Below are positions 18,543-29,475 of a stretch of 64,000 nt of DNA, one piece after another. The notes beneath the pieces are model-generated. The model did no database searches, had not been told where the DNA came from, and worked only from the letters and a program-made list of their open reading frames with translations. The position numbers were made by a program, and so were the translations under genes. The stretch comes from CAWJLS01 sp963843755 (GTDB lineage Bacteria; Acidobacteriota; Thermoanaerobaculia; Multivoradales; DATKCC01), in the NCBI GenBank assembly GCA_963843755.1, contig CAWJLS010000006.1, positions 102,790 through 166,789 of the forward strand. The letters run 5' to 3'. How positions within the stretch are numbered: the stretch's first letter is position 1; the number at the start of each line of letters is the position of its first letter.

Positions 18543-21500
18543 TTACTGCGGCTCGGCCAGCAGGTCGAGCAGCTCCTCGCGGCTGAAGACCTTGGCCAAA
18601 CGGTGGTCGTCCTCCTGCACCACCGCGTCCATCATCCGCCGCTTGCGCTCGATCAGTGCGTGGATCTTCTCTTCGAGCGTGCCCTCGGTGACCAGCTTGA
18701 ACACCTGGACCGCCCGGTGCTGGCCGATCCGGTGCACCCGGTCGGTCGCCTGGTCCTCGCGCGCGGCGTTCCACCAGCGGTCGTAGTGGATGACCACCGA
18801 GCCGCCGACCAGGTCGATGCCGGTGCCGCCCGCCTTCAGGCTGCCGACGAACACCCGGCACTCTGGGTCGTGGTTGAAGCGGTCGACGATCTCGCCCCGC
18901 TTGCGCGAGGAGCCGGTCAGCGTGACGAAGCCGACGCCGCGCTCGGCGAGGTCGCGCTCCATCAGCCGGATCATCCCCAGGTACTGGCTGAAGACCACCA
19001 CCTTGAGCCCGGCGTCGAGGCACTCGGTCGAGCAGCTCCCGGTAGAGGTCCCACTTGCCGGAGGCGGTCTCGGCCACCCGCTCGGGACGGTCGACCTCGT
19101 CGAGCACCAGCGCCGGGTGGTCGCAGATCTGCTTGAGCAGGTTGAGCAGGGCGAAGACGTGGATGTAGGGCACCGGCTCGGCGCCGCCGGCGATCCGGCG
19201 GGCGAGCTCCTTGCCCCGGCCCGCGACCGCCTCCCGGTAGAGCTTGACCTGGTCCTCGGAGAGCCGGGCGGTGCGCACGTCCTCGATCTTCTCGGGCAGC
19301 TCGTCGAGCACCGCCTCCTTGGTCCGGCGCAGGACGAACGGAGCGATCAGGCGCCGGAGCTCCTCCAGCCGCTCGCGCCCCGGCAGCTCCTCGCCGTCGC
19401 CGAACCGGTCCTCGAACGAGCGGTCCGAGCCCAGGATGCCGGGCAGCACCAGGTCGAACAGCGCCTTGAGCTCGGAGAGCGAGTTCTCGATCGGCGTGCC
19501 GGTCAGCCCGAGCCGCATCGCCGCCTGTACCCGGGCGGCCGCCTGCCAGCCGCGGGTCGCCGGGTTCTTGAGGTTCTGGATCTCGTCGAAGACGGCGAGC
19601 GCCCAGGGCACCGCGGCGAGCGCGTCCGCGTCCCGGCGCAGCACGCCGTAGGAGGTGATCACCACGCACCCCCGGGTCGGCCGGTGCCTTCTCGCCGAGC
19701 GCCTCGCCGAGATCCCGGTCCGGCCCGTGGTGGATCGGCCGCCCGCAGCCCCGGCGCGTGATCGCGGATCTTGTCGCGCCAGTGGCTGATGACGCTGGTC
19801 GGGCAGACCACCAGCATCGGCCGGCGGTGCCCTCCGTCCGGCGCGTCCGTCGTTCGTCGATCGAGGCCGCCGTCAAGGTCGCCATCAGGGCCATCACCTG
19901 GTGGGTCTTGCCCAGCCCCATGTCGTCGGCCAGCAGGCCGCCGAGCCGGTTCTCCCACAGGAAGCGCAGCCACTCGACCCCCCGCTCCTGGTAGGGGCGG
20001 AGCGGGGTCGCGAGCCCGCTCCGGATGGGCGTAGGGCTCCGCCGGACGGAGCTCGACCAGCCGTGCGGACCAGCTCCGCGCGCTCCGACGGCCGCCCCGT
20101 CCTCCCCCTTCGTCCTCGTCCACCAGGATCGCCCGCCCGGTCGCCGCCTGGAGGCCGAGCAGCTCGGCAGCCGAAAGGCGCAGCCGCTCGCCGCGCCGCT
20201 GTTCGTCCGCGCCGTCGCCCCGGAAGCGCTCGAGCAACCGGTCGAGGTGGCGCAGGCCGGGCGCGCGCAGGTCGATCCAGCCCTCGGACGTCTCGAGATA
20301 CGGCACGCCCCGGCTGCGCGCGTCGAGCACGTGGGCCAGCGAGACGGTCGAGTCGCCGAAGCCGTAGTGGACCGCGAGCCAATACCAGCTCCGGTCCTCG
20401 GCGCCGTCGAGATCCGCGAGGTCGGCCGGCTCCGCCGACCTCGATCTCGCGCACCGACACCGAGTCGACCTGGCGGAAGATCCGCCGCTCCTCGAGCAGG
20501 CCGTCGAACGCCACCACCCCCTCGTCCAGACCGTCACGGTGCTCGTCGAGGAACGACGGCACCCGGCTCCAGTCGAGCCGGAGCCGCCGCGGGGCCTTGA
20601 ACTTGCGCTCCTTGCCGGTGCGCTCGAGCTCGGCCAGCACCCCCAGGTCCTCGAGGTAGATCAGGCGGCCGTAGCGGAACTTCTCCACCTCCGCCTGCTC
20701 GAGCCAGCGCTCCTCCCCGTCGCGCTGGAGCGCCCGGATCACCGGCCGCACGTCGACCTCGCGCGGGACCGTCCTCGCCGCTCTCGATCTCGGTCACCGG
20801 CGAGACGTGGAAGATGGTCTTGAGCGGGATCGGCCGGATGCGCAGGTCCTCCTGCTCCGGGAACAGCTCGGCGAGCAGCGCCAGCACCCGCTGGACCGAC
20901 TCCCGGGGCAGGGTGATCTCGGCGACGCTTCGCCCGGCTCGGCCTCCCGGCGGATCGGCGCCATGGCGCTCGCGCGCTCGGCCGACGCGACGCCGGTCCA
21001 CCGGCAGACCAGGGCGAAGCGGCCGGTGCGCCGGTCGACGGCCGGATGGAAGCGGGTGCCGTCCGGCCCGAGCTCGCGCACCGCGTGGTAGGCGAAGCGG
21101 TACCAGAACCCCTCCTCCAGGGTCTGCCGCCGGGTCTTCATGCCCGCCTTGGCGAGCTGGTGCTCCTGCTTGCTCCACTGGAACATGGCGAGCCGCTCGA
21201 GCACCCCGGCCCGGTCGGAGGTGGCCGCGAGGTCGGCCGGCGCCTTGCCCAGGCGCTCGAGCAGCCGGAAGCGGCTGGCGCCGCCGGCGAGCCAGCGGCC
21301 CAGCTCGTCGCCGCGCTTCTCGCCGGCGTCTCGGCTCCGCCGGCCGCCGCGCCGGCTCGCTCCGCGCGGAAGCGGACGCCGGACGCCGCCGGAACCGGCG
21401 ACCTCGAGCCACTCGACCTGGACCCGGTCGCACGGCCGCGGCGCGTCCTCGTTCAGCATGCGGGCCAGCCGGTACCAGGCCGTCCCTTCGAACACCTCGC

Positions 21501-21782
21501 CCCAGGAGCGGTCGCCGTAGACCTCCCGGAAGGCGAGCACCGCGCGGGAGAGATCCTTGACATGGGAACACGTGGTCGAACGCCCCTTGCCGCAGGTGCA
21601 CGAGCGCAGCGGCGTGGACAGGCCCGGCACGCCGTCCACGTAGATCGCCGCCCCCTCTTGCCCGGGTCCGGAGGGCGCGAGGCCGATCCGGCGCGGTGGA
21701 CCTCCAGGTGGATGAGGTCGGACGGCGGTGGCGGGTCGGTGCGGGCGGATCGGGACGATCGGTCGGGCGGTGGCTCAGGCAT
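18543..21782 (-). CDS. SNF2-family helicase with SWIM zinc finger, heavily frameshifted
   Basis: ATP-dependent DNA translocase of the HepA/SNF2 family. The N-terminal SWIM finger reads SCTCGKGRSTTCSHVKDL (CxCx6CxH). After a long middle domain comes the helicase: motif I DDMGLGKT (near 19910), motif Ia VVCPTSVISHWRDK, motif II DEIQNLKNP, motif III LTGTPIENSLSEL, motif V SLKAGGTGIDLVG and motif VI DRVHRIGQHRAVQV. About 1080 aa once joined. Frame changes occur near 21655, 21340, 20940, 20770, 20440, 20090, 19830, 19690 and 19020, the densest set in the window; all motifs are intact, so this looks like sequence error. TACAAT 10 nt before ATG 21782 and no ribosome site. SWIM-SNF2 proteins are thought to act in DNA repair or replication restart. 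Confidence 0.88.
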
Positions 21783-21792
21783 GGGCGGCGCG

Positions 21793-21798
21793 ATTGTA
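21793..21798 (-). promoter_or_regulatory. -10 hexamer TACAAT of the SNF2 gene
   Basis: TACAAT lies 10 nt upstream of the ATG at 21782, leaving at most a 3-nt leader. It overlaps the stop region of the kinase gene that precedes it in the same direction. Confidence 0.45.
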
Positions 21799-21799
21799 C

Positions 21800-24700
21800 T
21801 CACTCGGTCTCGCTGTGCCGCCGGGCGGCCGCGACCTCCACCGCCGACTCGCCCGCCGGGCGGTCTGTCAGGGCCCGCGCCCGCCGCCGGGCGTCGCCGT
21901 GGCGGTGGGCGAGCGACGGCTTGCTCTCGAACGCGTGATCGAAGGCCTCTCTCGCGGCGCGCGCTGCGTCCGGGTCGAGGCCGGCTTCGGCCGCCAGCAG
22001 CTCCAGCTCCGCCCGCCAGACCTCCGCGTCCGCCGCCAGCTTGTTGAGCTCGAGCGCCCTGGCCGCCGCCACCAGCCCCGCGTCCACCGCCTGCCGCACC
22101 GCCGCCGGCCTCCCTCGCTCGCGGGCCCCTTTCCGAGCCAGGACCGCCTCGTGCCAGTAGAGCTCCGCCAGGAGCTGGTACGCCTCCGCCCCGTCCGGGA
22201 CCACCTCGGTGGCCCGCTCGAGCGCCGCCTCCGCCGCGCGCAAGTGGGCGTCGGCGTCCCCCTGACCGCTCCGCGCCGTGAGCATCTCGACCGCGCCCAG
22301 CAGCTCGAGGCCGAACCCCGACTCCGGATCGACGGCGTCGGCCCGCCGGAGCAGGTCGCGAGCCGCCGCCAGCCCGGGCCGCGGATCGCCGCCGTCCTCG
22401 ACCGCGTGGCGGGCGCGCAGGACCTCGATCATGGCCGCCGAGCGGAGCGCCTGGGGAAGATCGGGCTGGAGCTCCAGGCCGCCACGGAAGGCCTCGGCCG
22501 CGCCGTCGATCGCCGCCTCCGGATCGCGCCCGGTGTCCACCTGCCACTGGGCCAGCTCGAACAGCGCCAGCCCCTGGTTGAACCGGGGGTAGGACCACGA
22601 CCGGTTCTTTTCCGCCGCGAGCCGGTAATACCTCGAGGCCTCCTCCACCTCCGCCTCCGGGCTCCTGCCCTCCTCCATGGCGACCTCGGCCCGGTGACGG
22701 AAGACGTTACCCAGGTTGTTGTAGGCGTAGGTGAAGCCCGGATCGGCGTCGATCGCCCGTCGGAACGCCTTCGCCGCGGCTTCCAGGCTCGCCGCCTGGT
22801 CGAGGCCGTGGGCGGCCTCGTGCTCGACCCGCAGGTTGTAGATCGACCCCAGGTTGCTGAACGCCTTGGCGTCATCGGGTACCAGCTCGGTCGCCTTGCG
22901 GAAGGCCGCGGTCGCCGCGTCGAGGTACGGCTCCTGGTCCTCGCCGTGGTTCCGGGCCACCAGGATCTGCTCCCAGCGGGCGAGGCCGAGCGCGTTGTAG
23001 CTCGCCGCGTCGCCGGGATCGAGGTCGATGGCCCGCCCGAGCGCGGCCACCGCCTCGGTCACCGAGACTCGGGAATCCCTGCCCCGCTCCCGCTCGAACT
23101 GGGCCTGGTAGGCGAAGGCGACGCCGAGGCGGCGGGCGTGCTCGGCCTCGTCCGGACCGAGGCGGACCGCTGCGCGCCCCTCGGAGATCGCGCGCTCGAT
23201 CGTCGCCATGGGGTCCTCGCCCCGGCGGCTGAGGTCCCGGCTGCGCAGGGTCAGCAGACCGGCGAGGAGCGCGTGGGGGCGCCCCCGGTCCGGATCCGCC
23301 GCCATCGAGTCGCGGCAGGCGCGCTCCGCCTCGGTGACGGTCGGCCCCAGGTCGCCGCCGGTGTCGAAGAACTCGAGGCCCGCGATCGACCCGCCCAGCG
23401 AGCACAGCCGCTCGTGGACCCGGGGGTCGCTCCGTCCCTGTTCCGCCGCCCGCCGGAAGGCCTCGCCCGCCGCACCGAGGCGTTCGATCATCGCCTCGGG
23501 CGCCGCCCGGCCGCGGTCGGCGGCGACCGCGGCGACGATCGCGTCGCCTTCGAGCAGCGCCGCCTCGTAGCGCCACGGCGTCGCCCGCGCCACCTCCCCG
23601 GCCAGCCGGATCGCCTCGTCGAACCGCCCCTCGTCCAGGGCCAGCCGCGCCTCGAGCAGCCCGGCGCCCCCCTCCGGCAGGCTGCGCAGCAGATCCCGCG
23701 CGCGGTCCCGGTAGCGCCGCTCGAGCTCCTGCCGCCGGGCGTCGCGTGCCGCGCCGTCCGGCAGGCGCTCGGCGTCGACCAGCCCCTCCTGGTAGAGGCT
23801 GCCGAGCACCTGGGCGAGCGCCCGGGCCACCTCGGGATCGCGCGGATCGTCCCGCCGGGCCCGCTCCAGGTGCTCCCGGGCCGGCCGCAGCTCCCCCAGG
23901 CTGGCGTAGCCGCGACCGAGGGCGAAGTGGGCCACGCTCCGCGCGCCGGGCCCGAGGGTGGGCAGAGCCGCCTCCCAGCGATCCAGGCTGGCGCGGAGCG
24001 CCGCCTTCTCCCGGCGCACGTCGTGGAGGGCCGCCAGGTGGGAGAGGCGCATCTGGAGGTCGATCCGCTCCACCTCCCGGCCGAACCGCCGAGCCAGGGC
24101 CGCCTGCTCGGCGGCGGTGGCCCGGGTGTGCCAGGCGATCGCCCCCATGATTCCCGCGGTGAGCAGGGCCAGGGTGACCAGGGTCGCCGCCACCGGGTGG
24201 CGTCTGATGCGCCTGCGCCAGCGGGTGACGACGCTCACCGGGCGGGCGCGGATCGGGTCGCCCGCCAGGAACCGCTCGAGGTCGGTGGCCAGCTCGGGCA
24301 CGGTAGCTGTAACGTCGGTCTGGAGACTTCTCCAGGCAGGTCTCGACGATGGTCGCCAGGTCCCGGGGCACCGTCGGGTTCACCTTCCCCACACGGAACT
24401 GGGTCCTCGTCGTCTCGATCACCGCGAGCAGCGCCTCGAGCCCGGTGGCCGGCCTCGAACGGCGGCTCACCGGTCAGGATGCGATAGAGGACGCAGCCGA
24501 GGCTGAACAGGTCCGAGCGCCGGTCCACGTCCCGGTCGCCGCGCGCCTGCTCCGGCGAAATGTAGCCGGGGGTGCCGATCACCTGGCCGGTGCGGGTGAG
24601 GGCGGTCTCGGCCCCGGACATGCGGGCGATGCCGAAGTCGAGGACGTACGGCTTGAGCACCCCGTCGGGCCCGGTCTCGACCAGGATGTTGGCCGGCTTG

Positions 24701-25062
24701 AGATCCCGGTGGACGAGGCCGACCTCGTGGGCCGCCCGGACCGCGTCGAGCACGGTCAGGAAGAGGTGGACCTTGCGCTCGAGCGGCAGATCGGCGACCG
24801 CCTCGTCGAGCGGCACGCCGTCGATCCACTGCATGGCGATGTAGGGCCGCCCGTCGAGGCGCCCCACCTCGTAGACCGCGCAGACGTTCGGATGGTCGAT
24901 CCCGGCCTGGGCACGGGCCTCGCGCAGCATGCGCTCGGCCGACTCCGGGCAGTCGCGGTGCAACACCTTGACGGCCACCGGCCGCGCGAGCTCCGGGTCC
25001 CAGCTCCGGTAGACCGCACCCATCCCCCCACGACCGACCAACTCCCCCGTGGCATATCTCAT
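21800..25062 (-). CDS. Membrane Ser/Thr protein kinase with C-terminal TPR array, frameshifted
   Basis: Hanks-type kinase in residues 1-260: glycine loop GRGGMGAVY, ATP-binding lysine in VAVKVL, catalytic loop HRDLKPANIL, metal-binding DFGIA and activation-segment SPEQARG. After two frameshifts (near 24455 and 24305) come the C-lobe end (LATIVETCLEKSPDRRY, ATDLERFLAGDPIRARP) and a membrane helix (AATLVTLALLTAGIMGAIA). About 750 extracytoplasmic residues of TPR-like repeats follow, several with the motif AFRRAIDADPGFTYAYNNLG. About 1087 aa. The start is ATG 25062 because the conserved fold begins at once (MRYATGELVGRGG). It is divergent from an FHA-domain regulator, a natural reader of phosphothreonine. 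Confidence 0.92.
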
Positions 25063-25255
25063 CAGCGGTGCGGCCGAGTCTAGCAAGGGGCTCCACCGGT
25101 CGGCAGGCACCGGCGGCTGGTACCATGGCCCGGACAACCCCGACAGCCGCGATGAAGTCCCGTCTCCACCGCATCCGACCCCGCCCGCGGTCGGTCCGGC
25201 TCCACCGGATCGGCCGGATCAGCCGCTTCGGCCGCCGAGGGCCGACCTCTCGACC

Positions 25256-27010
25256 ATGCCGTTCGTCCTGACCGGCACGATCCTGGGCCGACCGGTCCGC
25301 GTCGTCCTGCCGCCGGGGCGCCTGACCCTCGGCTCCGCCTCCGACAACGACGTCCGGCTGGTCGATCCGACGGTCTCGCGCCGCCACGCCGAGCTCGACA
25401 TCGGCGCCGACGGGATCGGGGTCCGCGACCTGGGCTCGAGCAACGGCACCGCGGTCGACGGGAGCCCCGCCTCCGGGCGCGCCGCGACCCAGGCGACAGC
25501 GGGCGCGGTGCTCCGGTTCGGCAGCGTCGAGCTGGCCCTGGAGCAGGTGGCGCAGGACGACCTGGAGGCCGGCGTCCGCCTGGCCGCGCCGATCCGGGTC
25601 GACGCCCCACCGGACGACCGGGTGGAGACCGGCCCCCTCCGCTCCGCGCCGCGACCCACGACCCTCGACCTGCGACCGTTGGACTCCCTGCTCCTGGAGC
25701 GCCTGCCGCCGTTGCTCGAGGCCGCGGCTTCCGGTTGCGGCGCGGCGACGGTGGCGGCCAGGGCGGGCGAGGCCCTGTTCGACGAGCTCCCCGTGCGCTG
25801 GCTCGAGATCGCCTGGCGGAGCGGCGGCGTGCTGTTCACCGCCGGCGAGCGGCCGGGAGAGGGGGCCGACTCCGGACCCGCCGGGGTGATCCGGACCGCC
25901 GGCGACCTCGAGGCCCGCGCCCTGGGGACGGTGCCGGACGCCACCCACGCCCTCGCCGGCGCCCTCGACCTGCTGCTCCAGCTCGTCGACGTCGGCCGCA
26001 CGCGCGCCCCTCGGCCCGCCGCGCCCGCCCGCCGGCCGGAGGCGCCGCCCGTGCCGGATCCGCCCAGCCTGCACCGGGAGGTGCGGGAAATCTACCGCCG
26101 GGCGACGCGCATCGCCGCCGGCGCGGTGAGCGTCCTGGTCCGGGGCGAGTCGGGCACCGGCAAGGAGCTGCTGGCACGCTACATCCACCGGGCCTCGGGC
26201 CGCCCCGACGACCGCTTCGTCGCCCTCAACTGCGCGGCCCTGCCCAGCGACCTGCTGGAGGCCGAGCTGTTCGGGGTCGAGAAGGGCGCGGCGACCGGGG
26301 TCGATGCGCGGCCGGGCAAGTTCGAGATCGCTCACGAGGGCACCCTCTTCCTGGACGAGATCGGGGACATGTCGCCGGCCACCCAGGCGCGGGTGCTGCG
26401 GGTCATTCAGGAGGGCTCCTGCCACCGGATCGGCGGGACGAGCCCCCGGCCCGCCCGGCCGCGGATCGTCTCCGCCACCAACCGGCCGCTCCGGGAGCTG
26501 CTCGACCGGGGTGAGTTCCGCGCCGACCTCTACCACCGGATCAACGGCTGGGAGGTGGAGCTGCCGCCGCTGCGCTTCCGGCGGGCGGACGTTCCGAACC
26601 TGGCGGTCCACTTCCTCGCGGAGGAGGCGCGGGCGCTGGGGGTCCGCCCGGCCGGCATCTCGCGCCGGGCCCTGCGCTGCCTGGAGAGCTACCCGTGGCC
26701 GGGCAACGTCCGCCAGCTCCGCCAGGAGATCGCCCGCGCCGCGCTGTTCCTCGAAGACGGCGACCTGCTCGACACCCGGCTGCTCTCCGACCAGGTGACG
26801 GCCGGAGCCGGCGGCCTGGACGGCGCGCCGGAGGCCGCGGGCGCCGGCCGGGGAAGCCTCAAGGACCGCCTCGCCCGCCACGAGCGCGCCGAGATCGAGG
26901 CCGCCCTCCGGGCCGCCGACGGCGACGTCGCCGCGGCCGCCGAGGCGCTGGAGGTCCACCGCTCGACCCTGTACCGCCGCATGAAAGCCGTCGGGCTCAC
27001 CGACGACTGA
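25256..27010 (+). CDS. FHA domain-containing AAA+ enhancer-binding-type regulator with non-canonical GAFTGA loop
   Basis: An N-terminal FHA domain (residues 1-95) has the phosphothreonine-binding residues: GSASDNDVRL, VSRRHAEL and LGSSNGT. A less conserved linker follows, then the AAA+ core: Walker A GESGTGKE, loop ELFGVEKGAATGVDA, Walker B GTLFLDEIGDM, and sensor FRADLYHRINGWEVELPPLR. The C-terminal Fis-type HTH reads ADGDVAAAAEALEVHRSTLY. The sigma-54-contacting loop is GAATGV rather than GAFTGA, so direct sigma-54 activation is doubtful. 584 aa, intact. Divergent from the Ser/Thr kinase 193 nt away; I infer the kinase or its substrates signal through this FHA domain. Confidence 0.92.
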   Translation: MPFVLTGTILGRPVRVVLPPGRLTLGSASDNDVRLVDPTVSRRHAELDIGADGIGVRDLGSSNGTAVDGSPASGRAATQATAGAVLRFGSVELALEQVAQDDLEAGVRLAAPIRVDAPPDDRVETGPLRSAPRPTTLDLRPLDSLLLERLPPLLEAAASGCGAATVAARAGEALFDELPVRWLEIAWRSGGVLFTAGERPGEGADSGPAGVIRTAGDLEARALGTVPDATHALAGALDLLLQLVDVGRTRAPRPAAPARRPEAPPVPDPPSLHREVREIYRRATRIAAGAVSVLVRGESGTGKELLARYIHRASGRPDDRFVALNCAALPSDLLEAELFGVEKGAATGVDARPGKFEIAHEGTLFLDEIGDMSPATQARVLRVIQEGSCHRIGGTSPRPARPRIVSATNRPLRELLDRGEFRADLYHRINGWEVELPPLRFRRADVPNLAVHFLAEEARALGVRPAGISRRALRCLESYPWPGNVRQLRQEIARAALFLEDGDLLDTRLLSDQVTAGAGGLDGAPEAAGAGRGSLKDRLARHERAEIEAALRAADGDVAAAAEALEVHRSTLYRRMKAVGLTDD

Positions 27011-27285
27011 GCCTCCGCCGAACCGATCCGGTCCGACCGGTAGAACCGTCCCGACCCGCCGCCGGACGCACCGCTGGGACGAGATCCTGTACACTCATTA
27101 ATGCACGTTTCGCTATAAGCGATGGTCATGTCTGTTCAGCCTGCCGCCGTCACCCCACCGACCGCCCCCCGTCCCACCTCCCCAGTGCGTCCTCGGACGG
27201 CCGGTGCCCGCTCGATCTCCCCTCGATGGGCGGGCCCGGTCGTCCCTTTTCATCCCCTCGAACCTGAACCTGAAGGAGGTACCCG

Positions 27286-29200
27286 ATGCCTGACGACCGT
27301 CGACCCCGACCCGACGCTCCCGACCGACCCGACCGGGAGGTCCCGCACGCTTCCCCCGCCGACCGGACCGAGGGCGACGGCGTCAGTCGCCGCTCCTTCC
27401 TCCAATGGACCGCCGGCGCCGCCGGCGCCGCCTCGTTCGGCGGCCTGCTGGGACCGTCCGCGGCCGAGGCCCGCAACGACCACGGCCAGGGCCCCGACGA
27501 CGGCCGCCACGGCCGCGGGCCGGCGCCCGAGCTCGAGGGAGCGACCATCGCCGATCTCCAGGCGGCGATGGAGGACGGCTCGCTCACGGCGAGCCAACTC
27601 GTCCACCTCTATCTCGCCCGCATCCGCGCCCTCGACCGGAACGGCCCCGGGGTCAACTCGATCATCCAGGTCAACCCCGACGCGCTGGCGATCGCCGCGT
27701 CGGCTCGACGCCGAGCGCAAGCGCGGCAACGTGCGCGGGCCGCTGCACGGCATGCCCGTCCTCGTCAAGGACAACGTCGACACGCATGACCGCATGCAGA
27801 CGACCGCCGGGTCGCTCGCGATGGTCGACGCGACGCGGAACCGAAGGACGCCCTCCGTCGCACGCCTGCGCGAGGCCGGCGCGGTCATCCTCGGCAAGAC
27901 GAATCTCTCCGAGTGGGCAACTTCCGCTTCGTAGTCGTCAGCGGCTGGAGCGGGCGCGGCGGCCAGGTGCGAACCCGTACGTGCTCGACCGCAACCCCTG
28001 CGGCTCCAGCTCCGGCTCCGGCGCGGCCGCCTCGCCGGCCTCGCCGCGGCCGCGGTGGGCACCGAAACCGACGGCTGGATCGTCTGCCCGGCCTCGACCA
28101 ACGGCATCGTCGGCATCAAGCCGACGGTCGGCCTGGTCAGCCGTTACGGCATCGTCCTGATCTCCCATATCCAGGACACCGGCGTCCATGGCGCACCGTC
28201 GCGGACGCCGCCGCCCTGCTCGGCGCCATGACCGGCGTCGACCCGGCCGATCCGAAGACCGCGGCGAGCGCCGGCAACTCGTTCACCGACTACACCAGTT
28301 CGTCGACCCGGACGGCCTGGTCGAGCGCGCATCGGCGTCGCCCGCCAGCTACCGGGTTCACCGGCGAGACCGACGCGATCTTCGAGCAGGCGGTCCAGGC
28401 CCTGGCCGACGCCGGCGCGACGGTCGTCGACCGTCGACATGCCGTCGTTCGACGAGCTCCAGAACGACTCCTCGGAAATCATCGTCCTGGTGTACGAGTT
28501 CAAGCGTGATCTCAACGCCTACCTGGCGAGCCGGACCGGCGTGCCGGTGGCGGACATGGCGGACGTCATCCAGTTCAACCTGGACCACGCCGCCGAGGAG
28601 CTCCAGTACTTCGGCCAGGAGTGGTTCGAGCTGGCCCAGGCCGAGATCTTCTCCGAGGCCGAGTACCTGGACGCCCTGGAGCGCGGGCCGCGGCTGGCGG
28701 GTGAAGAGGGGATCGACGCGGCGCTCGCCGCCCACGACCTCGACGCCCTGATCGCCCCGACCGGCGCGCCGGCGTGGACCACCGACCTGGTCAACGGCGA
28801 CAACTTCCTCGGCGGCAGCTCCGGCTTCGCCGCCGTCGCCGGCTACCCGATCGTCACCGTCCCGGCCGGCAACGCCTTCGGCCTGCCGGTCGGCGTCAGC
28901 TTCATGGCGAGCGCCTGGAGCGAGCCGACGCTGATCCGCCTGGCCGCGGGCTTTGAAGCGGCCGCCGCCGCGCGTATCACGCCGCGCTTCGTGCCCCGCC
29001 TGCCCCTGCCCCGGGTCGCCGGCCACGGCGCCTCCGGCAAGGCCGCCGTCGCGACGGCCGAAGCGGTCGCCGCGGCCGCGGCGCGGGACCTGCGCACGCC
29101 GGCCGACCCGGCGAGCCTGCGCGACCGGCTGCTCAAGCTGGCCGAGCCGGCGAAACGTCCGGCGCGCGGCAACGGCCTGCGCAACCCGTTCTACCTGTAG
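27286..29200 (+). pseudogene. Tat-exported amidase (peptide-amidase-like), degraded first copy
   Basis: Tandem homologue of the intact amidase downstream. AAGGAGG precedes the ATG, and a twin-arginine signal is present (VSRRSFLQWTAG). Recognisable pieces in shifting frames: ELEGATIADLQAAMEDG, RGPLHGMPVLVKDNVD (catalytic Lys), NPCGSSSGSG (cis-Ser), and an intact C-terminal third from about 28440 (IVLVYEFKRDLNAYLASRTG to the end). About eight frame changes fall between 27690 and 28440. In the nucleophile motif the intact copy reads GTETDGSVVCPAS, but this copy reads GTETDGWIVCPAS, so the catalytic serine is tryptophan. Both the frame damage and that substitution point to a real pseudogene, although local sequence error contributes to most breaks elsewhere. 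Confidence 0.7.
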
Positions 29201-29213
29201 TCCTCTCCGGGAC

Positions 29214-29267
29214 GAGCGACCCCGGCCCCATCCCCCACCCCGTTTCCACCCGGGACCGGGGTCGCTC
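29214..29267 (+). terminator. 12-bp inverted repeat after the first amidase
   Basis: GAGCGACCCCGG and CCGGGGTCGCTC form a perfect 12-bp stem around a 30-nt C-rich loop, starting 14 nt after the stop. No T tract follows, so intrinsic termination is uncertain; it may stabilise the transcript end. Confidence 0.4.
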
Positions 29268-29475
29268 TCCCCACTTCGCGCAGATGATGTAACATTCCTC
29301 TCCCCTCCGGGATCACACCGAGGACGACCCTCCTTCCCCGTTCGAGTCGATTCGGGTCGATCAGGGTCGACCGAGAGCTGGGCGCTCCAACCGCGTTTCC
29401 GGGCGGCCGGTGGCACCACCGACCGGCCGCCGTACAGACGGTTCCATCGACCTCTCCCATCCGAGGAGGAGCGCC

